A stretch of DNA of 64,000 bases from Agarilytica sp045430285 (GTDB lineage Bacteria > Pseudomonadota > Gammaproteobacteria > Pseudomonadales > Cellvibrionaceae): positions 186,001-250,000 of the forward strand of contig JAILXV010000005.1 of assembly GCA_045430285.1 (NCBI GenBank), written 5' to 3'. Positions 33,142 to 41,870 of this stretch are shown here, piece after piece (the stretch's first letter is position 1; each line of letters begins with the position of its first letter). The translations under genes and the position numbers were made by a program. The notes under the pieces are model-generated. The model ran no database searches and was not told where the DNA came from. It saw nothing but the letters and a program-made list of their open reading frames with translations.

Positions 33142-33453
33142 ATGACGACGACCCCGCAAGAATCCATCTACCAGATCCTTAGCCAGGTCCCTTCCGGTAA
33201 GGTTGTAACTTACGGGTATTTGGCAAAACTTGCAGGCTTAGGCAACGCCGCCCGCTTTGCCGGAACCACATTGAAAAAGCTCCCGAAAGATACAAAGCTG
33301 CCGTGGCACCGTGTCGTCAACGCTCAGGGAAAAATTTCGTTTCCCGAGTCCCATCCAGGGTTCGAACGACAAAAATCTTTGCTTATGAGTGAAAGCGTCT
33401 GCTTTAAAAAAAATGGAAAAGTCGATCTTGGCATTTTTTTGTGGGAGCCATAA
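33142..33453 (+). CDS. Alkyltransferase-like protein (ATL), MGMT family without active cysteine
   Basis: ATL proteins bind O6-alkylguanine in DNA and hand it to nucleotide excision repair; they lack the alkyl-acceptor cysteine. The 103-residue product has the MGMT DNA-binding core: SIYQILSQVPSGKVVTYGYLA, then NAARFAGTTLKKLP, and PWHRVVNAQGKISF. In repair methyltransferases the motif is PCHRV; here the Cys is Trp, as in E. coli YbaZ. The start ATG at 33142 is preceded by GGAAAAG; a GTG four codons earlier is less likely. It is divergent from fxsA and convergent with ampG. Confidence 0.9.
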   Translation: MTTTPQESIYQILSQVPSGKVVTYGYLAKLAGLGNAARFAGTTLKKLPKDTKLPWHRVVNAQGKISFPESHPGFERQKSLLMSESVCFKKNGKVDLGIFLWEP

Positions 33454-33475
33454 CCCTCCCAAACAACATTATTTA

Positions 33476-34732
33476 TTAAGGGGCTTTATCCTCATTCCAC
33501 GGAGCCACTTTAAACAAAATAAGCATGCCTGGAATCGCGCAAAAAAAACAAATAACAAAAAACTGGGTATAACCAACAGCCTCCACAATAAAGCCCGTAC
33601 TGGCGCTTGCCGCCGTGCGTGGCAACGAAGCTAAGCTCGAAAAAAGCGCAAACTGCGTAGCAGAAAAATGGGTATTGGTTTCGCGTGACATAAATGCGAG
33701 TAACGCAACCGTCCCTAAGCCCACACCAAAATATTCCAACCCAGACGCAACCACTAACATCGAATAACTATGCCCAACAATAGACAACGCCGCGTAACCC
33801 AGAATAGAACCTATTTGAAAAAACCCAAATAACCATAGGCTGCGATTAATCCCAAGTTTTATCATCGCAACACCACCGACGATGGTCCCAAGCGCTGCGC
33901 TCGCCGTTTTAGAAACCTTTGCTACCGAACCTATATCAACCGTTGAAAATCCCATATCCAAAAAGAAAGGTGTTTCAAGGGCCGTCGCCATGTTATCACC
34001 GAGTTTGTATAAGAAGATAAATAACAAGACTAGCAATGCCGACTCTACTGATTGTCGACTAAAAAAGTCTTTAAAGGGCTCAACCACTGCAGCTTTAAAA
34101 TCCTTCGGTTCGTCCCCTTTTTTTGAGGTCTCATCAATCCAAAATGTTGCGCCAACGGTAATCAACATAAATGCTGCGATAGCCAAATGCGCAACACCCC
34201 AGGGGTAGAAACCGGCCAAAATCAAACCTAAGGAACCTGGTACAAATGACGCGATACGGTAAGCCTGAGTAAAAAAGGCATTACCGGCGCCGAGCTCATC
34301 ATCAGGCAAAAGCTCTCGTCTGTAGGCGTCAATCACAATATCTTGTGAGGCACTAAAAAACGCGATACAGCCCACCAACACCACAATAATGGATATATCT
34401 GTTTTGGGGTCTTGAAACGCCAACAACGCCATAAAAGACGCGAGCGCCAATTGTGAAATTAACATCCAGCCTCGTCGTCGCCCTAAAAATGGCGGGACGA
34501 CTTTGTCCATAATCGGTGCCCATAAAAATTTCCAGGTATACGGAAACATCATGAGGCTAAATAAGCCAATCGTCGATAAATCAATATCGTGAAAGCGCAA
34601 CCAAGCCGGTACAAATTGAATTAACAGATAAAGCGGCAAACCCGATGCAAAGCCAGTTAATACACAAGCCAGCATGCGTTTATTTAACAGCGCTTGCTTT
34701 AACGTTTTTTTATCAGAGAGGGAATCGGTCAT
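33476..34732 (-). CDS. ampG: AmpG muropeptide permease (MFS)
   Basis: AmpG imports GlcNAc-1,6-anhydroMurNAc peptides for cell-wall recycling and so feeds the AmpR/AmpC beta-lactamase signal. The 418 residues and about 12 helices fit. Diagnostic stretches are FASGLPLYLLIQ near the start, SLMMFPYTWKFLWAPIMD, GRRRGWMLISQ, DIVIDAYRRELLPD and GAGNAFFTQAYRIASFVPG. ALETPFFLDMGFS and KVSKTASAALGT follow in the second half. ampE and ampD lie upstream on the same strand; ampG is separated from parA by 148 bp that include a terminator. Confidence 0.93.
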   Translation of the reverse strand: MTDSLSDKKTLKQALLNKRMLACVLTGFASGLPLYLLIQFVPAWLRFHDIDLSTIGLFSLMMFPYTWKFLWAPIMDKVVPPFLGRRRGWMLISQLALASFMALLAFQDPKTDISIIVVLVGCIAFFSASQDIVIDAYRRELLPDDELGAGNAFFTQAYRIASFVPGSLGLILAGFYPWGVAHLAIAAFMLITVGATFWIDETSKKGDEPKDFKAAVVEPFKDFFSRQSVESALLVLLFIFLYKLGDNMATALETPFFLDMGFSTVDIGSVAKVSKTASAALGTIVGGVAMIKLGINRSLWLFGFFQIGSILGYAALSIVGHSYSMLVVASGLEYFGVGLGTVALLAFMSRETNTHFSATQFALFSSLASLPRTAASASTGFIVEAVGYTQFFVICFFCAIPGMLILFKVAPWNEDKAP

Positions 34733-34780
34733 ATAAGCGGCAGGATAAGAAAAGTCATATAAATAGAGGCGCTAGTATAT

Positions 34781-34808
34781 GCCGAAGCTAAGACGATAGG
34801 GACATATT
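34781..34808 (+). repeat. Dispersed intergenic element, copy 4 (short)
   Basis: GCCGAAGC (34781-34788) and ATAGGGACATATT (34796-34808) have the same spacing as in copy 3. No long arms are seen here; the distal hairpin is replaced by the parA terminator hairpin. The element lies between parA and ampG. Confidence 0.7.
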
Positions 34809-34809
34809 C

Positions 34810-34841
34810 AAAAAATACAGGCATCAACGCCTGTTATTTTT
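34810..34841 (-). terminator. Intrinsic terminator after parA
   Basis: On the minus strand ACAGGC-GTTGAT-GCCTGT (34834-34817) is followed by ATTTTTTG, and AAAAAT precedes the stem, extending it. This is a Rho-independent terminator about 45 bp after the parA stop; it would isolate ampD-ampE-parA from ampG. Confidence 0.75.
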
Positions 34842-34880
34842 AAGAAGAGAACGGATCACTGTGTGGCTAAATAGAACGAA

Positions 34881-35648
34881 CTAACCTTGCTCTTTGGCAC
34901 GACGCTGCGCATTCACAATGCGTGCAACTTCTTTCCACAGCTTACGATACGCCTCTGCAGCACGGCCATAGCGTGAATAGCTCGCCAGTGGTGCCCGTTT
35001 GATCGCCATCGCCTCTGCAGCCGAATCCATTGGTACAACAGTCTTTAACATTTTTATCGGCAATTTTTTGGCTGAAGCAATGGTCTCTTTGTGCAGTTTA
35101 CGTCGGCCATCCGCCATATTAAAAAAGCCGACAATCTTCTCTGGCGCATGGGCTTTCTTCTCGAAAAACTCAACCACTTGCTCCGCAGCGCGAACCGAAA
35201 GAGGGCTTGGGATAATCGGCACAATGACTAAATCCACTCCAGACAGAATATATTCGGTACTTGGCGATAACGAAGGAGGGCAATCAAAGACGAGTATCGA
35301 TGCATGCTCGCTCAGAGGCTCCACCATTTTATTAATAAAACGCCTCGCATTGCGGCGACTCGCCACTTCGATATCCGCGCTTCGTAAACTCAGATCTGCA
35401 GGTATACAAGTAAGGTGCTCGAAGGGAGAACTGACTTCTAACTGACCAATCGGAATGCCTTTGTTCAACAACTTTATCGACTTTGATTTTGCGGCATCTG
35501 CGCCCATATACCAACTGGCAGCGCCCTGAGGGTCCCAATCCCAAAGCACGGTATCTTTTTTGGCTTCAGCAGCCAGATACGCCATGTTTACCGCCGTTGT
35601 GGTTTTACCCACACCGCCTTTTAAGTTGTAAAACGCTATCGATATCAT
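34881..35648 (-). CDS. Orphan ParA-family ATPase
   Basis: A 255-residue ParA/MinD-type P-loop ATPase. The deviant Walker A is YNLKGGVGKTTTAVNMAYLA at residues 7-26, Walker A' is VLWDWDPQGAASWYMG and Walker B is ILVFDCPPSLSP. VDLVIVPIIPSPLSVRAAEQVV is a typical ParA switch region. No ParB or centromere-like array is adjacent. The gene begins two bases after the ampE stop, so it is a third gene of the ampD-ampE operon. Orphan ParAs position protein complexes such as chemotaxis arrays or pili; a role linked to AmpE or to the nearby pilus genes is only a guess. Confidence 0.9.
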   Translation of the reverse strand: MISIAFYNLKGGVGKTTTAVNMAYLAAEAKKDTVLWDWDPQGAASWYMGADAAKSKSIKLLNKGIPIGQLEVSSPFEHLTCIPADLSLRSADIEVASRRNARRFINKMVEPLSEHASILVFDCPPSLSPSTEYILSGVDLVIVPIIPSPLSVRAAEQVVEFFEKKAHAPEKIVGFFNMADGRRKLHKETIASAKKLPIKMLKTVVPMDSAAEAMAIKRAPLASYSRYGRAAEAYRKLWKEVARIVNAQRRAKEQG

Positions 35649-35650
35649 AA

Positions 35651-36487
35651 TCAGCTAATAATTATAAAGATGGCGGCTGAACCCAGCCAAAACCACAATG
35701 TCCGACGAAATAGACGATCCATAAGTGAGAGTTCTTTTCGTGTCACCTCACAGGACTGCGTCACATCATCATCGACAGACAAAGCACCCAAAACAGACTG
35801 CCCTATTGTCATTTTTGTTGGCCGAGCAACGCAGAATACGCTTTCCCTCCAACGGCTCATACACCCAGCAAAGTTACCCGTCATGGCGAATGAAAGTCCC
35901 AATACTCTTACGGCGGGCCACTCCATTAACCATAAAGCTTTCTTTGCTGGTCCGCTCTCGGGGACACGCTCGCAAAACATAAAGCTCAATCGATAGAATA
36001 GTGCTCCCGTTGGCCCTAATAAAAAGAACCAAAACAATATGGCGAACATTCGCTCAAACCCACGATAAGCCGCCTCTTCCAATAATTGCTGATGCAAGGT
36101 ATCCCAGTCATTTTCGGCAATCCCTTCAATATCCACGTTCAAGCGTTGAGCCCGAGAAATACCCGACTCCCAATCTTCTTTATAGCAGGCCTGGGTGTAT
36201 TCCGTGACAATCTCACTGAATTCTCCCCGCCCAAAGCTATACAACAACACAATGACCCCCACTGGAACAAGGGGCCAATAGGAGTGCTGAGCAACGAACC
36301 ACAGAAGAACCGCAAACACCATAACGGGGCCAACCACACTGAATACGTATGCCTGCTCCGAAGCTGAATCGACAGTCCCATTGATTCGTTCAAGCCAAAT
36401 ATCAAACCATTCATCACGGTGTAGAGGGTTCTCCGCCCCCCAGACTTGGACAAATAGAATCGCAATAACAACGATAAACAACTCCAC
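35651..36487 (-). CDS. ampE: AmpE inner-membrane signalling protein
   Basis: AmpE is a membrane protein cotranscribed with ampD; it is thought to modulate beta-lactamase regulation. The 278 residues start at GTG (36487) six bases after GAGGG. Features are the N-terminal helix MELFIVVIAILFVQVWG, NPLHRDEWF, the helix GPVMVFAVLLWFVA, YGFERMFAILFWFFLLGPTGAL (residues about 138-158, here beginning AYRGFERMF) and LYRLSFMF. These match AmpE of Pseudomonas and enterobacteria. It is sandwiched, with two-base gaps, between ampD and parA. Confidence 0.9.
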   Translation of the reverse strand: MELFIVVIAILFVQVWGAENPLHRDEWFDIWLERINGTVDSASEQAYVFSVVGPVMVFAVLLWFVAQHSYWPLVPVGVIVLLYSFGRGEFSEIVTEYTQACYKEDWESGISRAQRLNVDIEGIAENDWDTLHQQLLEEAAYRGFERMFAILFWFFLLGPTGALFYRLSFMFCERVPESGPAKKALWLMEWPAVRVLGLSFAMTGNFAGCMSRWRESVFCVARPTKMTIGQSVLGALSVDDDVTQSCEVTRKELSLMDRLFRRTLWFWLGSAAIFIIIS

Positions 36488-36489
36488 TC

Positions 36490-37041
36490 TTAACCCTCTC
36501 TTAGCTTGTTGAGTGTATTTTTATAACGTAACCAGTCGAATGACTCACCTGGATCGGTCTTTCGCCCTGGGGCGATATCACAATGCCCCACGATGCGTTC
36601 AACGGTAATACAGGGGTACGCTCGCATCAGTACCTCGCTCAGTTCGACTAAACGCAGGTATTGCTCATCCTCGTAAGGAAGGTCGTCACACCCCTCAAGC
36701 TCAATGCCAATAGAATAGTCGTTACAGTTAGGCACACCGCCAAATGAAGATTCACCCGCGTGCCACGCCCGTGCCTCAAAAGACACAAACTGCACCACAC
36801 CACCATCGCGCTCAATATAAATATGGGACGATACATGAAGGTCTTTGATAGTTTCAAAGTAAGGGTGCTTGTCGCATTCGAGGGTGTTTTGGAAAAAGCG
36901 CTGAACATTGCCAGTACCAAACTGTGCTGGCGGCAAACTGATGTTGTGAATCACCAACAAACTGATGTTCACCGGAGGCCTAGTATTGAAATTAGGGGAA
37001 GGAAGCACTTGAGCCTCTGTCCACCAGCCATTTTCGATCAC
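36490..37041 (-). CDS. ampD: 1,6-anhydro-N-acetylmuramyl-L-alanine amidase AmpD
   Basis: AmpD cleaves the stem peptide from anhydro-muropeptides in the cytoplasm, and its loss derepresses AmpC. The 183 residues are the normal length. Zinc ligands are His in LLVIHNISLPP (about residue 31) and His and Asp in IVGHCDIAPGRKTDPG. VSSHIYIERDGGVVQFV and AWHAGESSFGGVPNCNDYSIGIELEG are family-specific. No signal peptide is present, which excludes the periplasmic AmiD/AmpDh types. It is the first gene of ampD-ampE-parA. Confidence 0.95.
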   Translation of the reverse strand: MIENGWWTEAQVLPSPNFNTRPPVNISLLVIHNISLPPAQFGTGNVQRFFQNTLECDKHPYFETIKDLHVSSHIYIERDGGVVQFVSFEARAWHAGESSFGGVPNCNDYSIGIELEGCDDLPYEDEQYLRLVELSEVLMRAYPCITVERIVGHCDIAPGRKTDPGESFDWLRYKNTLNKLREG

Positions 37042-37163
37042 AGGGGATTCTCGTTCTTTTCCCTGATCATACTACGGGGGATACCGATTGAGTAGGCAGA
37101 AGCCCCTAAATTCAGGGCATTAGCCCTGAGAATTGCACCGACTAAGTGATATTAAGAAAGGAA

Positions 37164-39593
37164 TTATGCTTTACGCAAGCCGGTCACTACGGTCTCAAGC
37201 GCGCGATCAAACAGCATACTGTTGTCTAGTGAATTAAGTGTGCTGCTTTTAAGCATGTAGGCCAACTCTTCCTGAGAGTGCTCTGCGACCTTCATTCCTG
37301 CACGGTTCACGAAGATATACTTACCCGTAGGCTTAATAAGCGCAGCCAAACGACAACGAACATTTTCACCGCTGCCATCTTCCATATCAAACCATGTGCC
37401 CTGAGAGAAGTTGCCCACCTGAATCATAAATGGGTCATCTTTGGGTAAAGGGGTACTACGCGCTTGCTCAGGTGCAACGCTCTCCGAGGAGGCTTTCTGG
37501 GATTGAGACAGCAAACGATCAACCGTTTCTATCTCGGACAGCTCTACGCCTTTAGCGAGATCGTGCAGACTCCGCGCAGGGAACTCACCAAGCTCTTCTG
37601 GCGCTGCCTGATCAGGCTTACGCGGCACGGGCCGTTTCGAAGATTGAGCAATTGGCGACTCTTTTCGAGGTTCAAGCTTAGGCGCTGCGGCCACTTTTTC
37701 ACCCTGCGGAGCGCTGTTTCTTTGTGGTTGAGGCGCCTTGGCAGCAGGTGCTTTTTGTTCGGTCGTTTTTGCCTTAGCACGCCCACGAATGCACGCGATA
37801 TGGACTTTTTCTAAAGATTTAAACAGGTCAGACATTTCAAACGGATTGTAAGAAATCGTATCCAATCCGCTACGTAATTGTTTTACCAAGCCGGGCACCA
37901 ACTTGATCAGTTTTTGACGCTGATCCAAACTCTGGGGGGGCTGAACACTTCCCACTAAGTCCTCTAACACAGAAAGCTGCGTATGCCACTCATCCGAGTC
38001 ATAACCATATTTCAGCGCCGTAACGAACAGCACATTACTCCATGCATCCTTGATGAGACCCGTCACCACCTGAGGTAATGCAACACCGGTTGTTCGAAGC
38101 TCTACTTCTAACTCAACCGTCGTTCTTGCCACTTCAGCCTTGGCTTTACCATCCTCAGCATCGATGGTTCTGCGCTCCATAACAGCAGCACGTTTTTTCT
38201 CTTTTTCTAAAAATGCGGTGAAGTCGGTCAGGAGCTCGGAAAAAATACTGAGATCTGTTTCAAACTGCTCGATAAGGGTTCTGACAATAGACTCTATCTT
38301 CTTAAAGAGCGGGTCGTTGGCGCAATTTTCTTGATCGCCCGTCCACCCTATTGCAGCCGTCGCCATCTCATTCAACAATCGACGGGCTACATGACCGCCT
38401 TTCGTGAAGAATGACTTATCCGCCACAGCCACCTTAATAATGGGAATCTGCATACGGCTTATGAGGGCCTTCATCGGCGCTGCGAGGTTGCGATCTTCAA
38501 GAATAAAATCGAAGAGCATGTTCACCAAGTTCATTACTTGGTCGTCTACCTGACCAATTTTTGCCTGTACGCCGTTTTGTTGCTGTAGCTGGTTTAATAA
38601 CGAGCGAACATTAATCGCAACGCGATTATCCATTAATGCTGGCATATGCTGTATACGAGACAGTAACTGCATCAGTTCGCCTGCAGCGGCCTGAGTTTGT
38701 GACGGCGCAGTAGGATTGGAGAGGACCCGCTCGCCAAGCATATTTTTTAAGGTAGAAAGGACTTCAGGGCTAACGTTTGAATCGTCACCCAATGCGGCGT
38801 CTTGTAAAGGCTGAGCGGCTGGTCCAGCCGAGAGGCTGGGCTCCGGCACGACATCCCCCCTTCGACGGGAACGTTGAGTTCCCTGAGAGCATAAAGAAGG
38901 CAGGACATTATGCTCGCGAAACAATTCGTTTATTGGGAGATACACATCCGCCAGCTTGGAAACGACGGCCTTATCAAACAATTTGAATAAAACGAGTTTC
39001 GCCTTGATCCCAACATCAAGCTTTTTGGCTTCCTCCATAAAAGTTGCGCAAAGCACGTCGGGACCGAGGGGGTTGTTCTTTTGATAAACTTTTAAAGGTA
39101 CCAAGCTATCAAGACGCAAGGAGATCAGCTGTATCTCTTCACCGTACTCTTGGTTTGCGCGGGCAATGGAGGTATCTACCGCAACAATTTCGTCCAACTC
39201 ATCATTTTCGACAAGCGACAAGGTATCTGGGCTAAAACTGCGGGCGCTATCAGCTTGGGAGGTATCGGCGGAAATTAACTCAGCAAACGCCAAATCGATG
39301 GCATCACCAAAGCGCTTCTCAATCCCGCGGCGTTGCACACGCACTTCACGCATTGAGTCAAAATAAAGATTCTGTTCCTGATTAGATTGCGCCTTATCTG
39401 CCAATTCAAATAATGAATCGTCAGCGCGATCAAAGAAGGTCTTGAGCAAGTTAAGCACAAGAAATCGACCCTTCTCATGAACCGAGTGAACGGCGGCGGG
39501 CAACCTTGCGAGTTTCGCTCGCACGATTCTTTGGCTTTCTGGCTCCAAATGTACTACCTTCGCTTCAGTATCTTGCTTGGCATGTTCAGGCAC
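37164..39593 (-). CDS. DUF1631 family protein (large cytoplasmic protein, function unknown)
   Basis: An 809-residue member of DUF1631, which in Pseudomonas also lies between ampD and nadC-pil. There is no signal peptide or membrane helix. The N-terminal half is helical, with FDSMREVRVQRRGIEKRFGDA (around residue 80, given as motif FDSMREVRVQRRGIEKRF). Residues about 240-275 and 610-690 are low-complexity linkers. The last 110 residues (VGTW-like GNFSQGTWFDMEDGSGENVRC, split at about residue 720, then LAALIKPTGKYIFVNRAG) look like a PilZ-type beta barrel; this is inference. It is divergent from the anchored protease gene. Its location beside pilus genes suggests a motility or surface link. Confidence 0.88.
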   Translation of the reverse strand: MPEHAKQDTEAKVVHLEPESQRIVRAKLARLPAAVHSVHEKGRFLVLNLLKTFFDRADDSLFELADKAQSNQEQNLYFDSMREVRVQRRGIEKRFGDAIDLAFAELISADTSQADSARSFSPDTLSLVENDELDEIVAVDTSIARANQEYGEEIQLISLRLDSLVPLKVYQKNNPLGPDVLCATFMEEAKKLDVGIKAKLVLFKLFDKAVVSKLADVYLPINELFREHNVLPSLCSQGTQRSRRRGDVVPEPSLSAGPAAQPLQDAALGDDSNVSPEVLSTLKNMLGERVLSNPTAPSQTQAAAGELMQLLSRIQHMPALMDNRVAINVRSLLNQLQQQNGVQAKIGQVDDQVMNLVNMLFDFILEDRNLAAPMKALISRMQIPIIKVAVADKSFFTKGGHVARRLLNEMATAAIGWTGDQENCANDPLFKKIESIVRTLIEQFETDLSIFSELLTDFTAFLEKEKKRAAVMERRTIDAEDGKAKAEVARTTVELEVELRTTGVALPQVVTGLIKDAWSNVLFVTALKYGYDSDEWHTQLSVLEDLVGSVQPPQSLDQRQKLIKLVPGLVKQLRSGLDTISYNPFEMSDLFKSLEKVHIACIRGRAKAKTTEQKAPAAKAPQPQRNSAPQGEKVAAAPKLEPRKESPIAQSSKRPVPRKPDQAAPEELGEFPARSLHDLAKGVELSEIETVDRLLSQSQKASSESVAPEQARSTPLPKDDPFMIQVGNFSQGTWFDMEDGSGENVRCRLAALIKPTGKYIFVNRAGMKVAEHSQEELAYMLKSSTLNSLDNSMLFDRALETVVTGLRKA

Positions 39594-39829
39594 CTACCAA
39601 TCCTCCTAAACTTTGAACGTACACAGGACTTACGCTATTACAGAGCCTGTATAGAGTATAATGTACGCTTAACGATGACCACGGGCGATAGGTCGAGAAC
39701 GCGAAATGTATCACAGACCACAATAAAAATTGTGAAGAAATTTCAAGTTTTTGCAGATTGGCACGACAGTCCGCGATAATAGCTGCGGAACCTAGAATTA
39801 GACACTATAAACAGGCTTTTTTAACACCA

Positions 39830-40336
39830 ATGGGAACATCACCAGAAAAGAAAATCGGCAAAGGTATGCTGATCATTTCATGGATATTATTGCTGATTGC
39901 GCTCACCTTCATATTCGGCAAATGGGAAGACGATCAATACAATCCCAACCACACCATAAATCAAGACATTCCTGGCGAAGTCGTCCTCCAGCAAAATAGA
40001 CAAAACCATTATGTCGCCAGCGGGCTCATCAATGGTCACCCTGTTATCTTCTTGCTGGACACCGGCGCGACAGACGTCGCTGTGCCCACAGCCATCGCAC
40101 AAAAAATCGGCTTAAAACCAGGCCGAAAAAATCAAGCCATGACCGCTAACGGTATTGTCCAAACACGCAACACTCAGATAGACTCGCTCCAACTCGGCAC
40201 AATTCGACTTTCAAACGTCCGTGCATCCATCAACCCTGGCATGCAAGGGCCAGAAATATTGCTTGGCATGAGCGCCCTTAAAGATCTCGAACTTATCCAG
40301 CGAGCCTCCACACTCACCATTAGACAACTCAACTAA
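39830..40336 (+). CDS. Membrane-anchored retropepsin-like aspartic protease
   Basis: A clan-AA, retroviral-type aspartic protease of bacteria (TIGR02281-like). From ATG 39830 the product is 168 residues: a short basic N-terminus, one membrane helix (GMLIISWILLLIALTFIFG) and a periplasmic domain. The active site is FLLDTGATDVAVP, followed by IAQKIGL, and the second conserved strand is GPEILLGMSALKDLELIQR. Such single-lobe enzymes act as dimers. An upstream TTG (39758) would add 24 residues with no support. nadC starts five bases after its stop, so the two are cotranscribed. Its substrate is unknown. Confidence 0.88.
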   Translation: MGTSPEKKIGKGMLIISWILLLIALTFIFGKWEDDQYNPNHTINQDIPGEVVLQQNRQNHYVASGLINGHPVIFLLDTGATDVAVPTAIAQKIGLKPGRKNQAMTANGIVQTRNTQIDSLQLGTIRLSNVRASINPGMQGPEILLGMSALKDLELIQRASTLTIRQLN

Positions 40337-40341
40337 CATAT

Positions 40342-41184
40342 ATGAACATCACGCTAGACGATATTAAAGACGACATCACCCGATCCGTTAACATTGCTCT
40401 TGAAGAAGACGTAGGCTCAGGAGACATCACCGCCCAGCTGATTCCTGCGGATAAAGCAGATACTGCTCGTATCATCACCCGAGAAGATTGCGTGATATGC
40501 GGCACTGCCTGGGTTGATGAAACCTACCGACAACTCGACGACTCCATATCTATTGACTGGCAAGTAAAGGATGGGGACTCAGTTAAAGCAGGTTCGACAC
40601 TGGTTACACTATCAGGCAACTCCCGCGCACTGCTCACAGGAGAGCGCACCGCATTAAATTTCTTGCAACTTTTAAGCGGAACAGCTACCAAAGCCAACGA
40701 ATTCGCGCAAGCGCTTGGCGATAGCCATATCAAACTACTCGATACACGTAAGACTATTCCTGGACTTAGAACAGCACAGAAATACGCAGTTGCGACAGGC
40801 GGCTGCCACAACCATCGAATTGGCTTGTTTGATGCGTATTTGATAAAGGAAAATCATATTGCTGCTTGCGGGTCGATTGAAAATGCAATCAAAACCGCCC
40901 GAGAACATAACCCTGGGAAGATTGTGGAAATTGAAGTGGAGTCCATTCCAGAATTAAAGAAAGCGGTGTCGGCATCTGCAGATATAGTTATGCTGGATAA
41001 CTTTGATAACCACATACTCTCAAATATTAAAGAAATAGATAAACGCAAATCGAAATATGAATTATCTGGAAATATAATTATAGATGATGTGATCCACTAC
41101 AACCGCTTCAATATTGACTATATTTCTATTGGTGCGCTAACTAAAAACGTTGACGCAATCGACTTATCAATGAAAATTATTTAA
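40342..41184 (+). CDS. nadC: Quinolinate phosphoribosyltransferase (nicotinate-nucleotide pyrophosphorylase) NadC
   Basis: NadC converts quinolinate and PRPP to nicotinate mononucleotide in NAD synthesis. The 280 residues show EEDVGSGDITAQLIP, then GERTALNFLQLLSGTAT, the PRPP/quinolinate-binding DTRKTIPGLRTAQKYAV and GGCHNHRIGLFDAYLIKENH, and the EIEVESIPE and VMLDNF strands. The final domain, ISIGALTKNVDAIDLSMKI, is typical. It sits between the anchored protease and the pilus genes, as in Pseudomonas. Confidence 0.96.
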   Translation: MNITLDDIKDDITRSVNIALEEDVGSGDITAQLIPADKADTARIITREDCVICGTAWVDETYRQLDDSISIDWQVKDGDSVKAGSTLVTLSGNSRALLTGERTALNFLQLLSGTATKANEFAQALGDSHIKLLDTRKTIPGLRTAQKYAVATGGCHNHRIGLFDAYLIKENHIAACGSIENAIKTAREHNPGKIVEIEVESIPELKKAVSASADIVMLDNFDNHILSNIKEIDKRKSKYELSGNIIIDDVIHYNRFNIDYISIGALTKNVDAIDLSMKII

Positions 41185-41186
41185 CA

Positions 41187-41870
41187 ATGCTTTTATCTCG
41201 CATTAGAAATCGCTGGCAAGCCTCTCTTATTCATCTAGGACTAAGTGTTAGTGTTTTTGCAGTCCTCTTTTCAATTTTGATTTTCATTTGGTTTCCTGGG
41301 GACCTTATTAAACTAGGGGGGTATCAGGGGCTTAAAATCGCTGCTGGCGTAGATATTATATTGGGCCCTCTACTCACCCTAATGGTGTTTAACCTCAAAA
41401 AGAAAGAGCTGATTTGGGATTTAACATTCATCAGTGTTATCCAACTGGCCGCCCTACTCGTTGGAGTATGGCTAATCAACCAAGAAAGACCATACTTCCA
41501 AGTTATGTCGCACGATGGAGTACATGTAATCACAAAAAAAGAGCTCAAAGAACTAGAAAGAATGGATATGGACCTATCTATATCAAAAGAAAATACACAT
41601 AGGTTAACTTACTTAGACATCCCAAATAACGAATCAGAGATTATAAACCTCACTTTTAAGACAGGGCTCACTAAAGAAATCCCTCTTTCCCATAGAATAG
41701 ACTTATATCGAGAGCTGACCACCCCAATACCACACAAAATTATTTGGATGTTTGAAAAAAGGGATCTCAACAAAAGTTTAGATTGTTACACCCTACCCAT
41801 GTACTCAAAGCATCTCGAAGCTCAATCCTGCTTTAGCTTAACCAAAGGCATTATAAAGATAGAAAATTAA
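41187..41870 (+). CDS. tfpZ: TfpX/TfpZ-family type IV pilin accessory protein
   Basis: TfpX/TfpZ proteins are membrane proteins that help particular pilin alleles assemble or be displayed. The 227-residue product has about four helices in its first half (LIHLGLSVSVFAVLFSILIF; GVDIILGPLLTLMVF; TFISVIQLAALLVGVWLI). The GVDxxLGPLLTLxVF motif is diagnostic. A hydrophilic periplasmic C-terminal half follows, with a Cys pair in SLDCYTLP and AQSCFSL. It starts two bases after nadC and is AT-rich compared with its neighbours. In Pseudomonas such genes lie downstream of pilA; here it lies upstream. Confidence 0.85.
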   Translation: MLLSRIRNRWQASLIHLGLSVSVFAVLFSILIFIWFPGDLIKLGGYQGLKIAAGVDIILGPLLTLMVFNLKKKELIWDLTFISVIQLAALLVGVWLINQERPYFQVMSHDGVHVITKKELKELERMDMDLSISKENTHRLTYLDIPNNESEIINLTFKTGLTKEIPLSHRIDLYRELTTPIPHKIIWMFEKRDLNKSLDCYTLPMYSKHLEAQSCFSLTKGIIKIEN

